Below, one piece after another: positions 35,341 through 44,280 of a stretch of 64,000 nt of DNA. The stretch comes from Salarchaeum japonicum_A. GTDB taxonomy: Archaea; Halobacteriota; Halobacteria; Halobacteriales; Halobacteriaceae. The translations under genes and the position numbers were made by a program. Numbering within the stretch: the first letter of the stretch is position 1; every line of letters begins with the position of its first letter. The DNA is taken from the NCBI RefSeq assembly GCF_049705945.1, contig NZ_JBNAMV010000004.1:1984001-2048000 (forward strand), read 5' to 3'. The notes beneath the pieces are model-generated. The model did not search any database. It was not told where the DNA came from and saw nothing but the letters and a program-made list of their open reading frames with translations.

Positions 35341-36655
35341 CGGTCTCACCTCCCGCGTTCGCGTTCGTGGGACGGCTGTCGTCCGAGAGCGGGACGGCGG
35401 CCGCGGTCTCGGTGCGGTCGCCGAGGATGCCGTCCGGCTTGTACTGCACGAGCAACACGAGCAACGCCCCCATGAACATGAACCGTAAGGTGTCGATGTT
35501 CGCGAGGAGGAACGCGACGACGGCGAGCGGGTCGCCGGTCGACAGGGTGACGACGACGTTGTCCGGCGCGCTCGGAAGCGCCACGTTGTAGTCCGCGAGC
35601 AGTTTCACGGCCACGTCGGAGAGCAGCGGCGGCGCCTCGTAGAGCAGGCTCGCGAACACCGCGCCGCCGATGATGCTGCCGGTGTTGGACCCGGCTCCGC
35701 CGAGGATGAGCGCGATGAAGATGTAGAACGTGAGCTCTGGCCGGAAGTTCGTGGGCACCACGGACGCGCGCGGCCCCATCGCGTACCAGAGGATTCCCGC
35801 GAGCCCCATGAGCCCGCAGCCGAGCGCGAACGCCCGTACCTTGAAGCTCTGCGTGTTCTTCCCGAGGGACTGCGCGGCGACCTCGTCCTCCCGGATGGCC
35901 TTGAGCACGCGGCCGAACGGCGACTTCCCGGCGCGTTCGAGCACGAGGTAGACGAGCAGGAGGACGACGAGCACGCCGAGCGTGTAGACGATGTTTATCA
36001 TCACGATGCGCGTGAGGTCGAGCGGTTCGCCGAGCCCGAACACGAACGAGCCGAGCGCGGTCGGCTCCGAGATGATGCTTCCGGGGTCGGTGAGCAGGAT
36101 GCTCTGGACGGGACTCGTCGGGAGGTTGTCGAACCCGCTCGCGCCGCCCGTGATGTCGATGAGGACGGGCGAGTTCAGCGTGAGCCGAATAATCTCGGAG
36201 AACGCGACCGTGACGATGGCGAGGTAGTCCGCGTCCAGCCGTAAGGCGGGGAGCGCGGCGACCAATCCGATGACGACGGCGGCGAGGATGCCGCCGAGCA
36301 CGCCGATGGGGAGCGGGAGGCCGAAGCCGGGCGGGACGCCGCCCGGGTCGGCGGAGAGGATGACCGTGGTGTACGCGCCGACCGCCATGAAGCCCGCGAC
36401 ACCGATGTTGAACAGTCCCGTGTACCCCCACTGGATGTTCAGCGCGAGCACCGCGATGGCGTAGACGGCGGAGAGGAATGTCACCCGCCGGATGGTCGCG
36501 ACGACGCCGTAGGTCGGGTATTCGAGGAACGCGCTGAGCGCGTAGAACAGCAGCCAGATGCCCGCGAGCAATACGGCGACTTTGAACGCGTCGTTGCGCA
36601 CGACCTGCGTGAACAGGCTCGGTTCGTCGTTCGTCTGGACTGGGTCGTCGCTCAT
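35333..36655 (-). CDS. livM: Branched-chain amino-acid ABC transporter permease LivM
   Basis: 440 aa, about ten transmembrane helices. Family motifs: NIQWGYTGLFNIGVAGFMAVGAY, LRLDADYLAIVTVAFSEIIR and the ATPase-contact loop KSPFGRVLKAIREDEVAAQSLG. The N-terminal 25 residues and C-terminal 40 residues are polar and cytoplasmic. Overlaps livH by an ATGA. Confidence 0.93.
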   Translation of the reverse strand: MSDDPVQTNDEPSLFTQVVRNDAFKVAVLLAGIWLLFYALSAFLEYPTYGVVATIRRVTFLSAVYAIAVLALNIQWGYTGLFNIGVAGFMAVGAYTTVILSADPGGVPPGFGLPLPIGVLGGILAAVVIGLVAALPALRLDADYLAIVTVAFSEIIRLTLNSPVLIDITGGASGFDNLPTSPVQSILLTDPGSIISEPTALGSFVFGLGEPLDLTRIVMINIVYTLGVLVVLLLVYLVLERAGKSPFGRVLKAIREDEVAAQSLGKNTQSFKVRAFALGCGLMGLAGILWYAMGPRASVVPTNFRPELTFYIFIALILGGAGSNTGSIIGGAVFASLLYEAPPLLSDVAVKLLADYNVALPSAPDNVVVTLSTGDPLAVVAFLLANIDTLRFMFMGALLVLLVQYKPDGILGDRTETAAAVPLSDDSRPTNANAGGETDE

Positions 36656-37917
36656 GTGGTCTTCACCCCGCTGAAGATGCCGGACGGGCGGAACAGGAGG
36701 ATGAGAATCATCAGCAGGAACGCGGTCGGGCGGGCGAACGCCGACCAGTCGCCCTGCAGCCACACGAGCGAGACGCGGCTCGCGAGGCCGATGACGAGGC
36801 CGCCCGCGATGGCGCCGTAGATGGAGCCGATGCCGCCCATGATGACGGCGGCGAAGATGAGGAGGAGGAGCCGCCAGCCGGTCGTGAACCCGAGGCCGCC
36901 CTGGCTGAGCACGAGCAGGAAGCCCGCCGCGCCGGTGAGGCCGGCGCCGATTATCCACGTCGTGTTGATGACGCGCTCGGTCGGGATGCCGGTGACGCGC
37001 GCGAGGTCGCGGTTGTCCGCCATCGCGCGCATCGCCTTCCCGAGTTTCGTGCGCTGCAGGAGGTAGTGCAGGCCGAGCATGAGGAGGACGGCGACGACGA
37101 TGAGCGTGACCTCGTGGGCGTTCACGATGAGCGAGCCAGCGTTACTCGGAACGAGCACGCTCGGAATCACGTTGATAATGGCGTCCGGGACGAGGTCGGG
37201 AATCGCGGCGACGACGTTGACGCTCGGGAGGCTCTCGGTCGAGGTGACGATGCGGCGGCTGTTCCCGAACACGAGGCTGATGAGGTAGCGCAGCGCGAAC
37301 GCGACACCGACGGACGCGATGAGCAGCGAGATGCCGTCCGCGTCCCGAATAGGGCGGTAGACGACGCGGTCGATGGCGAGCGCGAACACGAGCGTCGCGA
37401 GGATGGACACGACGAGTCCGAGCACGACCGCGAGCGGGGAGAGCCAGAGGTTCGCGCCCACGTCGCCCGGGGGCGTGCGAAGGAGCACGAGGTTGACGAG
37501 GTCGAGACTGCCGAACCCGGCGATGACGTACGCGACCGCCCACCCGGAGAACGCGCCCGTGGTGAGGTAGTCGCCGTGCGCGAAGTTCGCGAAGTTGAGG
37601 ATGCTGTACGTCAGCGAGAGTCCGATGCTCGCGAGGCCGATGACGAGACCGATGACGAGGCCGTTCCAGACGTAACTGCTGAACTGGCCGACCGGAATCG
37701 CGCCACCGATGCCGCCGGAGAGGCCGCCGAGTACCGGTAGCTCTCTGACGACCGGAACCGTCGCGAGGGAGAAGCTAGCCCCGAGGCCGAGGAGTTTCAG
37801 AATGAGGTCGACGACGAGGAACGCGGCGAACGCGGCGACGAGCGCGCCACCCGGTCCGCTCCTGGCGAACGCCACCCCCCGTTCGACAGTAGACTGTCCT
37901 TTGTTTTCTATACCCAT
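36652..37917 (-). CDS. livH: Branched-chain amino-acid ABC transporter permease LivH
   Basis: 421 aa from ATG 37917, with an AT-rich ATTATT box about 30 nt upstream. Membrane protein with LTYSILNFANFAHGDYLTTGAF, ASVGVAFALRY and the coupling loop TKLGKAMRAMADNRDLARVTGI. Longer than bacterial LivH (about 300 aa) because of an extra N-terminal helix region and a central loop of about 60 residues. First gene of livHMGF. Confidence 0.92.
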   Translation of the reverse strand: MGIENKGQSTVERGVAFARSGPGGALVAAFAAFLVVDLILKLLGLGASFSLATVPVVRELPVLGGLSGGIGGAIPVGQFSSYVWNGLVIGLVIGLASIGLSLTYSILNFANFAHGDYLTTGAFSGWAVAYVIAGFGSLDLVNLVLLRTPPGDVGANLWLSPLAVVLGLVVSILATLVFALAIDRVVYRPIRDADGISLLIASVGVAFALRYLISLVFGNSRRIVTSTESLPSVNVVAAIPDLVPDAIINVIPSVLVPSNAGSLIVNAHEVTLIVVAVLLMLGLHYLLQRTKLGKAMRAMADNRDLARVTGIPTERVINTTWIIGAGLTGAAGFLLVLSQGGLGFTTGWRLLLLIFAAVIMGGIGSIYGAIAGGLVIGLASRVSLVWLQGDWSAFARPTAFLLMILILLFRPSGIFSGVKTT

Positions 37918-37989
37918 GGGTGGTGTCAGGACACGGGTGTTCAATAATGCTCCGCTCGGTCCGATACTTCCCGCCGTTCGTATGACAGG

Positions 37990-38214
37990 TCAGGCGTCGC
38001 GGACGCGCGGCGCGAACGCGGCGAACGCGAGACAGAAGACGAGGAGCCAGATGCCGGGGGCGACGAGCGCCCACGGAAGCCCGAAGTGCACGAATCCGGG
38101 GCTTCCGAACCCGAGCGAGGTTACTGCAAGGTAGGAGAAGGAAAGCAGGGCTAGCTGGGCGACCGCGTATCCCGCGAGCAGACGGGCGTCGGCGTCGAGG
38201 GCGTCGGGCGTCAT
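37990..38214 (-). CDS. Small two-helix membrane protein
   Basis: 74 aa from ATG 38214. Helices LAGYAVAQLALLSFSYLAVTSL and LPWALVAPGIWLLVFCLAFAAF; basic end RVRDA. Its ATG shares a base with the stop of the even smaller membrane protein upstream (TGATG), implying a two-subunit unit. Function unknown. Confidence 0.6.
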   Translation of the reverse strand: MTPDALDADARLLAGYAVAQLALLSFSYLAVTSLGFGSPGFVHFGLPWALVAPGIWLLVFCLAFAAFAPRVRDA

Positions 38215-38345
38215 CAGAGCGCGGTGAAGAGGAGGTAGGGCACGCCGAAGAACAGGACGGTCATGCCGGCGAGCACGAGGAGGTAGCTGACGAGGGTTCC
38301 GAGGGCGGCCGTCCACGACGGGTGGTCGAACGACTGAACGCTCAT
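38214..38345 (-). CDS. 43-residue membrane microprotein
   Basis: Reads MSVQSFDHPSWTAALG then a hydrophobic run (TLVSYLLVLAGMTVLFFGV), ending PYLLFTAL. One, possibly two, short transmembrane helices. TGATG overlap with the next gene indicates translational coupling. Resembles in size small accessory subunits of transporters or oxidases, but no family is recognised. Confidence 0.55.
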   Translation of the reverse strand: MSVQSFDHPSWTAALGTLVSYLLVLAGMTVLFFGVPYLLFTAL

Positions 38346-38380
38346 ACCCCAATGCACTCCGCCGAGGGTCTTAAAACGTG

Positions 38381-38578
38381 TCAGTCGAGGATGTCCGCGA
38401 TGCGACGCGGCTCCCCTGAGAGGTCCGGGTTCGGTTCGATGAGTTTGATGACATCGTGGTCGGTCACGTCCGGGTACGGCTTCTCCGTCGCGTCCTCTAT
38501 CATCTCCTTCTCCAGGCGGAACTCCGTCCCGGCGTAGACCGCGTCCACGCCCTTCTCGTCGAACGACATCGTGGTCAT
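38381..38578 (-). CDS. Short haloarchaeal conserved protein (DUF5800-like)
   Basis: 65 aa from ATG 38578 (ATG 38569 also possible). The pattern FDEKGVDAVYAGTEFRLEKE followed by EDATEKPYPDVTDHDVIKLI matches what I recall of DUF5800, a haloarchaeal family. Acidic, soluble. A T-rich box (TTTTTC) lies about 30 nt upstream. Function unknown. Confidence 0.68.
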   Translation of the reverse strand: MTTMSFDEKGVDAVYAGTEFRLEKEMIEDATEKPYPDVTDHDVIKLIEPNPDLSGEPRRIADILD

Positions 38579-38663
38579 GCTCGAAGACAGCGTTCGCAGG
38601 AAGAAAAACACCACGTCACGGCGATACCTTGAAATGAGTCCAGCAAGTCGGTCCGGATACGAT

Positions 38664-38757
38664 GTCCGCTCCCTCGCTCTCCACAGGACGCAGTCGGGAG
38701 CGGACAGTGCGCTCGGCCGCGTGACGCGGGCCTCACCCGCGCCGCGCCCCGGGCGCG
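38664..38757. repeat. Inverted repeats in a divergent promoter spacer
   Basis: A perfect 10-bp repeat GTCCGCTCCC/GGGAGCGGAC with a 22-nt spacer (38664-38705) is followed by CGCGGG/CCCGCG (38725-38741) and CGCGCCC-C-GGGCGCG (38743-38757). The spacer separates the divergent starts at 38578 and 38807. Confidence 0.65.
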
Positions 38758-38806
38758 CTCCCTTCGCTTCTCGCTGAATCGCCTCCGACCACCCTTTCAG
38801 AGACAG

Positions 38807-39385
38807 ATGTTCCCCGAAACCATCGAAACCGACCGACTCGAACTGAAACGCCTCGACGAACACGTCGACGTGCTCGACTACTACGAGGTCTGCGCGCACG
38901 ACCCCGCCATCGAGGAGATAACCGAGTACATGACGTGGAGCCCGCACGACACGCCGAAGGAGACGAAGGAGTACCTCGACCACGTCGGCGACCAGTGGGC
39001 GAACGCCGACGGCGCGAGCTACGGTATCTTCCCGAAGGACGCCGACGAACTCGCCGGGTCGAGCGGCCTGAGCATAGATTGGGAGCGCGACCTGGGGACG
39101 CTCGGGTGCTGGCTCCGCAAGCCCTACTGGGGTCGCGGGTACTCGGGCGAGCGCGCTGACGCCCTGCTCGAACTGGCGTTCGAGACGCTCGACCTCGCGT
39201 GCGTGCAGGTGAGTCACGTTCCCGAAAACGAACAGTCAGAGCGCGCCATCACGAAGTACGTCGAGCGAAACGGCGGCCGGCGCGAGGGCCACCTGCGGAA
39301 CGCGCTCGCGGACCAGGACGGTGGCGTGCACGACGAGGTCCGATACACCATCACGCGCGAGGAGTACGAGACTGCGCGAGGGTAG
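38807..39385 (+). CDS. GNAT acetyltransferase (RimJ/RimL-like)
   Basis: 192 aa. Starts ETIETDRLELKRL, typical of the RimJ-type Acetyltransf_3 family. Acetyl-CoA motif LRKPYWGRGYSGERADALLELAFETLDL and terminal ENEQSERAITKYVERNGGRREG are present. Substrate may be a protein N-terminus or a small amine; unknown. Confidence 0.87.
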   Translation: MFPETIETDRLELKRLDEHVDVLDYYEVCAHDPAIEEITEYMTWSPHDTPKETKEYLDHVGDQWANADGASYGIFPKDADELAGSSGLSIDWERDLGTLGCWLRKPYWGRGYSGERADALLELAFETLDLACVQVSHVPENEQSERAITKYVERNGGRREGHLRNALADQDGGVHDEVRYTITREEYETARG

Positions 39386-39435
39386 CCGTTGAATTCTCCG
39401 AGAGGCTTTTACCCCCTGCCGTCCAGAATCGGGGT

Positions 39436-40284
39436 GTGCTGGGCACGGACCCCCTCGACGAACTCTCGATTCCGGACGGAACGACGGTCGAAGAACACGA
39501 CCTCGTGACGGACGGCGACGTGCTCGTCGGCGGGCAGAGCACGGTCGAGTTCGGGGTTCGCGGCTACAACGTCATCGCGGGCGAACGCGTGCAGTTCGAC
39601 GGCAACATCGAGGCCGAGGGCGACTGCCGCCTCGACATGTGGTGTGGCGTCGACGGGAACGTGCTCGTCGGCGCGGACGCCTACCTCGGCGAGCGCGTGA
39701 ACATCGACGGCCGTCTCGTCGTCGGCGGCGACCTCGACATCGGCGACGACGTGGACATCACGGAGGGGTTCGAGGCGAACGGCTGGATCGTCATCCGAAA
39801 TCCGATGCCGACCATCGTCTTCTTCATGGTCTACCTCTCCCACCTCCTCCGAATCGGGGAGGAAGAGGAGGCCCAAGACCTCGTGGACGACCTCACGGAC
39901 GCGGAGGACGCCGAACCGATTCGCGTGCCGCGGAGCGCGCACGTCAGCGACGACGCGTGGCGCGTCTCCACGCCCGCGACTATCGGCGACGAGTGCCGAC
40001 TGCATGGGAACGTCCGCGCCACCGAAATCGAGGTCGGCCGGGAGAACAACATCTTCGGGAGTCTGCGCGCACAGGGCGACATCGTCGTCGGCGCGGACAC
40101 GAAGATTCACGGCGACGTAACCACGCGCGGCGGCGACGTAACCATCGAGTCGGGCGCGCTCGTTCTCGGGAACGTCTCCGGGACGGACGTGGAGATTCAG
40201 CCCGAAGCCGCCGTGGACGGGTCGATTCGCGCGAGCGGCGAGACGCGGATGGCCGGAACGGACGTCGAGCGCGAACCCGAGTAG
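39436..40284 (+). CDS. Bactofilin / polymer-forming cytoskeletal protein
   Basis: 282 aa from GTG 39436, with a CTTTTACC box about 30 nt upstream. Short Gly/Val/Asp repeats with about six-residue periodicity (VLVGGQSTVEFGVRGYNVIAGERVQFDGNIEAEGDC; GSLRAQGDIVVGADTKIHGDV) form two beta-solenoid blocks separated by a helical insert with a hydrophobic stretch (IVFFMVYLSHLLRIG, about 145-160). The insert may be a membrane-contact site. Bactofilins polymerise without nucleotide; a haloarchaeal member (halofilin) affects cell shape. Confidence 0.78.
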   Translation: MLGTDPLDELSIPDGTTVEEHDLVTDGDVLVGGQSTVEFGVRGYNVIAGERVQFDGNIEAEGDCRLDMWCGVDGNVLVGADAYLGERVNIDGRLVVGGDLDIGDDVDITEGFEANGWIVIRNPMPTIVFFMVYLSHLLRIGEEEEAQDLVDDLTDAEDAEPIRVPRSAHVSDDAWRVSTPATIGDECRLHGNVRATEIEVGRENNIFGSLRAQGDIVVGADTKIHGDVTTRGGDVTIESGALVLGNVSGTDVEIQPEAAVDGSIRASGETRMAGTDVEREPE

Positions 40285-41346
40285 TCAGTCGCCCGCCCGG
40301 TCGAGCGGGTCCTCGATTTCACCCATCACCGCCTCGAACGCGTCCGTCGCGGTGAGGAGTCCGATAACGTCACCGTCCCGAACGACGAGCGTGAGCTCCT
40401 GACTCTCCGCCTGAAACTGGTCGATAGCGTCGCTGACGGTGGTGTCCGCGGACACCGTCATCGGCGGTGCGGCGACCTCGTCGAGCGAGAGTTCGCCCGC
40501 CCGAATCTCGTCGAGGTGGTCGATGACGGCGGGAACGTAGACGATACCGAGGAAGTCGTTCGGGGAGTCGCCGACGAGCGGATATCGGGTGTGCGGGGAG
40601 GACGTGAGCCGGTGGATGTTCTCCTCGGCGGATTCGGCGGTGGAGAGGAAGACGACGTCGTCGGTGTCTACCATCACGTCCGTTACCGCGGTCGTTCCCA
40701 CGTCGAGCGCGTTCACGACTTCGGTGAGGCGTTCCTCCGAGAGGTCGCCGCGTTCGAGCACGGATTCGAGCCGGTTCCGGAGGTCCGCGCGGCTCTCGAT
40801 GACGTCTTCCTCGGTTTCGAGCCACGCGCCCGTCATCTCCACGCCGAACAGCCGGAGCGTCCCCTTCGCGACGGCGTCGCCGAGCGTGATGATGGGGGAG
40901 ATAGCGAAGTGGAACCAGTAGAGCGGCCCCGCGGCGTACTTCGCGACGAACCGGGAGCGCTCGACGCCGAGATACGTCGGCGTCTGCTCGCCGTGCGTCA
41001 GGTGGACGAGGTTGATGATGAGGAACGCGAGCACCGCGCCGGCACCCACCGACGCGAGGAACGTCCCGTGGAATACCGGTTCGAGGATGGCGGCGAGCGC
41101 GGGTTCGGCGACGATACCGACCGCGATGCTGGACGCCGTAATCCCCACCTGGCAGGTCGTCAGGTAGAGTTCGAGGTCGTTCGTCATCTCCCACGCGCGT
41201 TCCAGCGCGGGGTTTCCGTCGACGAACTCGTCCTCGGTGAACTGGCGGGCGCGCGTCAACGCGAACTCGATAGCGACGAAGAAGCCGTTCGCGAGAATCA
41301 GTCCGAGTCCCGCGACGAGCCGGAGCACTATTTCGACCGTGTTCAT
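40285..41346 (-). CDS. CNNM/CorC (DUF21 + CBS) membrane transporter
   Basis: 353 aa. DUF21 membrane domain (1 to about 190; GLILANGFFVAIEFALTRAR...LTTCQVGITASSIAVGIV) is followed by a CBS pair (about 205-345). The family handles Mg2+/Co2+ efflux or transport. The C-terminal CorC/HlyC domain is missing, so this is the short form. An ATATTC box lies about 30 nt upstream. Confidence 0.88.
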   Translation of the reverse strand: MNTVEIVLRLVAGLGLILANGFFVAIEFALTRARQFTEDEFVDGNPALERAWEMTNDLELYLTTCQVGITASSIAVGIVAEPALAAILEPVFHGTFLASVGAGAVLAFLIINLVHLTHGEQTPTYLGVERSRFVAKYAAGPLYWFHFAISPIITLGDAVAKGTLRLFGVEMTGAWLETEEDVIESRADLRNRLESVLERGDLSEERLTEVVNALDVGTTAVTDVMVDTDDVVFLSTAESAEENIHRLTSSPHTRYPLVGDSPNDFLGIVYVPAVIDHLDEIRAGELSLDEVAAPPMTVSADTTVSDAIDQFQAESQELTLVVRDGDVIGLLTATDAFEAVMGEIEDPLDRAGD

Positions 41347-41436
41347 CGTCCCGGCGTTTCTGAACGGCGCCGAATATCCCTTGTGGCGATTGTCAGCAAC
41401 CGAAAGCCCTTCTTCGGCGCTGTGACTACTCGGGCT

Positions 41437-42618
41437 ATGCTCTCTCTCGCGCTCGCCGGGAAGCCGAACGCCGGCAAGTCGACCTTCTACACGGCGGTGA
41501 CGATGGCGGACGTGGACGTGGCGAACTACCCGTTCACGACCATCGACGCGAACCGCGGCGTCACCCACGCCCGCACCGACTGTCCGTGTCTCGAACGCGA
41601 CGAGCGCTGCGGGCACGAACACTGCCACGACGGGAAACGCTACGTCCCCGTCGAGTTGCTCGACGTGGCGGGTCTCGTTCCGGGCGCGCACGAGGGGAAG
41701 GGTCTCGGGAATCAGTTCCTCGACGAACTCACGAACGCCGACGCCATCCTGAACGTCGTCGACGCCACGGGCGGCACGAACGCCGAGGGCGAACCCGTCG
41801 AAATCGGGAGCCACGACCCCCTCGAAGACATCGACTTCATCGAACACGAGATGGACCTCTGGCTCGCCGGCATCATCGACCGGAACTGGGAGACCGTCGA
41901 GCGCCAGTCCCGAAGCCCCGGGTTCGACATGGACGACGCCCTCACCGACCTCCTCACGGGATTCGGCGCGACCGAACACGACGTGGCGGCCTGCCTCCGC
42001 GAACTCGACTACCCGGAGAGTCCGATGGCGTGGGAGGACGACCACCGCGAAGCGCTCGCCAGCCTCGTCCGCGAGCGCACGAAACCGATTGTCGTCGTCG
42101 CGAACAAGATCGACGCCGCGCCCGCGGAGAACGTCGAGGCGCTGCGCTCGCTCGACAAGCCCGTGATTCCCGCGACCGCGCAGGGCGAGCTCGCGCTCCG
42201 GCGCGGCGCCGAGGCCGGCGCAGTCGACTACGACCCCGGCGACGAATCATTCGAACTCGTCGGCGACGTGCCGGACGACCAGCGCGCGCTCCTCGACGCG
42301 CTCTCCGACACGATGGACGAGTACGGCGGCACCGGCGTCCAGGCCGCGCTCGACCACGCCGTCTACGGCCTGCTCGACCACATCACCGCCTACCCCGTCC
42401 AGGACGCCTCGAAGTGGACGGACGGCCAGGGGAACGTCCTCCCCGACGCCCACCTCCTCCCCCGCGGCAGCACTCCGGTCGACCTCGCGTACGCCGTCCA
42501 CTCGGACATCGGCGACGGCTACCTCCACGCCGTCGACGCCAAGACCAGCATGGAAGTCTCCGACGCCTACGAACTCGAAGAAGGCGACGTCATCAAGATT
42601 GTCAGCACCGCGAAGTAA
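41437..42618 (+). CDS. YchF/OBG-family GTP/ATP-binding protein
   Basis: 393 aa. G1 GKPNAGKS (8-15), switch region YPFTTIDANRG, G3 DVAGLVPGAHEGKGLGNQF, G4-like VVANKIDAAP. The Cys/His cluster CPCLERDERCGHEHC sits in the G2 insertion. C-terminal TGS-like domain ends DVIKIVSTAK. OBG proteins of the archaeal type act in translation or stress. Confidence 0.93.
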   Translation: MLSLALAGKPNAGKSTFYTAVTMADVDVANYPFTTIDANRGVTHARTDCPCLERDERCGHEHCHDGKRYVPVELLDVAGLVPGAHEGKGLGNQFLDELTNADAILNVVDATGGTNAEGEPVEIGSHDPLEDIDFIEHEMDLWLAGIIDRNWETVERQSRSPGFDMDDALTDLLTGFGATEHDVAACLRELDYPESPMAWEDDHREALASLVRERTKPIVVVANKIDAAPAENVEALRSLDKPVIPATAQGELALRRGAEAGAVDYDPGDESFELVGDVPDDQRALLDALSDTMDEYGGTGVQAALDHAVYGLLDHITAYPVQDASKWTDGQGNVLPDAHLLPRGSTPVDLAYAVHSDIGDGYLHAVDAKTSMEVSDAYELEEGDVIKIVSTAK

Positions 42619-42621
42619 TTC

Positions 42622-43353
42622 TCAGTCTTCGATGATTTCGACGTTCTCGCGAACCCATTGGGCGGCGCGTTCGACTTCCTCGGTGTCGGTGCCGGTGACT
42701 TTGATGCGGTTCGGTTCGTCAGTCGCGGGATAGCTGCCGACAGTCACGTCGAATTCGTCGCGGAGGGTTTCGAGTCGGCCGGTGAGCGCACCCTCCGGAG
42801 CGGGCGTGTAGACGGTCTCCGAGAGCGCGTCGCCGCCGAAGTCGTCGACCATCCGCTCGAAGACAGCTTGCATCTCCGAGGGCACGCCGGGGAGAACGTA
42901 GACGGAGTCGACGACCGCGCCGGGGGCGAGTCCAGCGTCGTTCGGGACGACGCGCGCTCCCTCCGGGACGCTCGACCACGCGTCCAAATCGAGGTCGAGG
43001 TCGTAGGCGTCCACCAACTCGGGGTTGTCGTCGGCGAACGCGTTCGCCGTCTCGACCACCTGCTCTTTCGCCTCGTCGCTCACGGTGACCTCGCGGCCGA
43101 CCGCGTCCGCGACCGCGTCCATCGTCACGTCGTCCGGTGTTCCGCCGAGGCCGCCCGTGACGACGACGGCATCGAACGACTCGCGCCACTCGCGCGTGTA
43201 GGACGCGATGGCGTCGTGGTCGTCCGGCACGACGAGCACGCGCGTCACCGTCGCGCCGCGCTCCGTGAGGCGACGCGAGAGCCAGGACGCGTTCGTGTTC
43301 TCCGTCTCCCCCGCGAGGAGTTCGTCGCCGACCGTGAGTAACGCGACTTCCAT
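42622..43353 (-). CDS. CinA-like molybdopterin-binding domain protein
   Basis: 243 aa. The MoaB/Mog-type fold begins ALLTVGDELLAGETENTNASWL; the key loop VVTGGLGGTPDDVT binds the pterin-like phosphate. The central VLPGVPSEMQAVFE and the C-terminal SYPATDEPNRIKV match the CinA N-terminal domain. No C-terminal deamidase domain. May act in nucleotide pyrophosphate salvage. Confidence 0.88.
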   Translation of the reverse strand: MEVALLTVGDELLAGETENTNASWLSRRLTERGATVTRVLVVPDDHDAIASYTREWRESFDAVVVTGGLGGTPDDVTMDAVADAVGREVTVSDEAKEQVVETANAFADDNPELVDAYDLDLDLDAWSSVPEGARVVPNDAGLAPGAVVDSVYVLPGVPSEMQAVFERMVDDFGGDALSETVYTPAPEGALTGRLETLRDEFDVTVGSYPATDEPNRIKVTGTDTEEVERAAQWVRENVEIIED

Positions 43354-43394
43354 ACCCACGTTCTGCGCCCGGACGGAGTAATGCGTACCGACCG

Positions 43395-44252
43395 CTACGC
43401 GAACGGCCGCAACCACACGGCGAGCAGGAGCGCCGCGAGGAAGAGATACGACCCCCGGACGAGGAGCATAGTCGCCACGTCGGCGTCCGCGCGGGACGCG
43501 ACGGCGGCTACGGCGGCGAAGACGCCGACCGCGCCGACCGCGCTCGGCGGGAACACCGCGACTGCGGCGAACACGCCCACACCGACCAGTCCCGCGGTCA
43601 TCAGTCCGTACGCGACCCGGCGGGCGCGCCGCCGTCCAAGCACGACGGCGACCGTGCGCTTGTCGATACGTCGGTCGTACGCGTAGTCCTGTGCGTCGTC
43701 CACGACCTTCACGCCGGCGAGGACGACGAGGAAGACGCCCGCGAACGACAGCGCCAGCGCGCTCACCGTTCGAGACTGCGCGTAGAACCCGCCGAGGAGC
43801 GCGAGCGCGACACCGAGCGGGTAGCCGACAGTCGCTCCGACCGGATTCGTGTCGAGGACGGTCGCGTGCGACACCGCGAGCACCCAGCCCGGAACGGCGA
43901 ACAGGGCGGCCACCGGACCGACGAGCGCGGCGAGCGCGAGTGCGGCGACCAAGAATCCGAGCGTTCCGAGCGCGAACCCGACGGCGCACCCGCGCGGCGT
44001 GAGCGGATGCGAGTCGTCCTCGCCGCGCACGTAGAAGTCCACGTAGCCGTCCGTGACGTGCGCGGTGTAGACGCTGCAGAACACCGCTCCAGCGAACACG
44101 GTCGCACGGAGCAGCGAGAAGTCGGCAGCGAGCACGCCGCCGAACACCGAGACGGCGACCGGCGGGAGCATGAACACCGGATGTACCTGCGAGGCCAGCG
44201 CTGCCGCCGCGCCGCGACCCCCGCTCCCGTCCGCGTGTCGCGCAAGCTTCAT
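43395..44252 (-). CDS. UbiA-family prenyltransferase
   Basis: 285 aa, about eight transmembrane helices. The second aspartate motif is VKVVDDAQDYAYDRRIDKRT (DxxxD). The first, usually NDxxDxxxD, appears as HVTDGYVDFYVRGEDD. Likely transfers an isoprenoid chain to an aromatic or glycerophosphate acceptor; the acceptor is not readable. Divergent/convergent neighbours give no clue. Confidence 0.82.
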   Translation of the reverse strand: MKLARHADGSGGRGAAAALASQVHPVFMLPPVAVSVFGGVLAADFSLLRATVFAGAVFCSVYTAHVTDGYVDFYVRGEDDSHPLTPRGCAVGFALGTLGFLVAALALAALVGPVAALFAVPGWVLAVSHATVLDTNPVGATVGYPLGVALALLGGFYAQSRTVSALALSFAGVFLVVLAGVKVVDDAQDYAYDRRIDKRTVAVVLGRRRARRVAYGLMTAGLVGVGVFAAVAVFPPSAVGAVGVFAAVAAVASRADADVATMLLVRGSYLFLAALLLAVWLRPFA

Positions 44253-44280
44253 ACCGAGCGGAGGACCGGGAGACGGTTAG

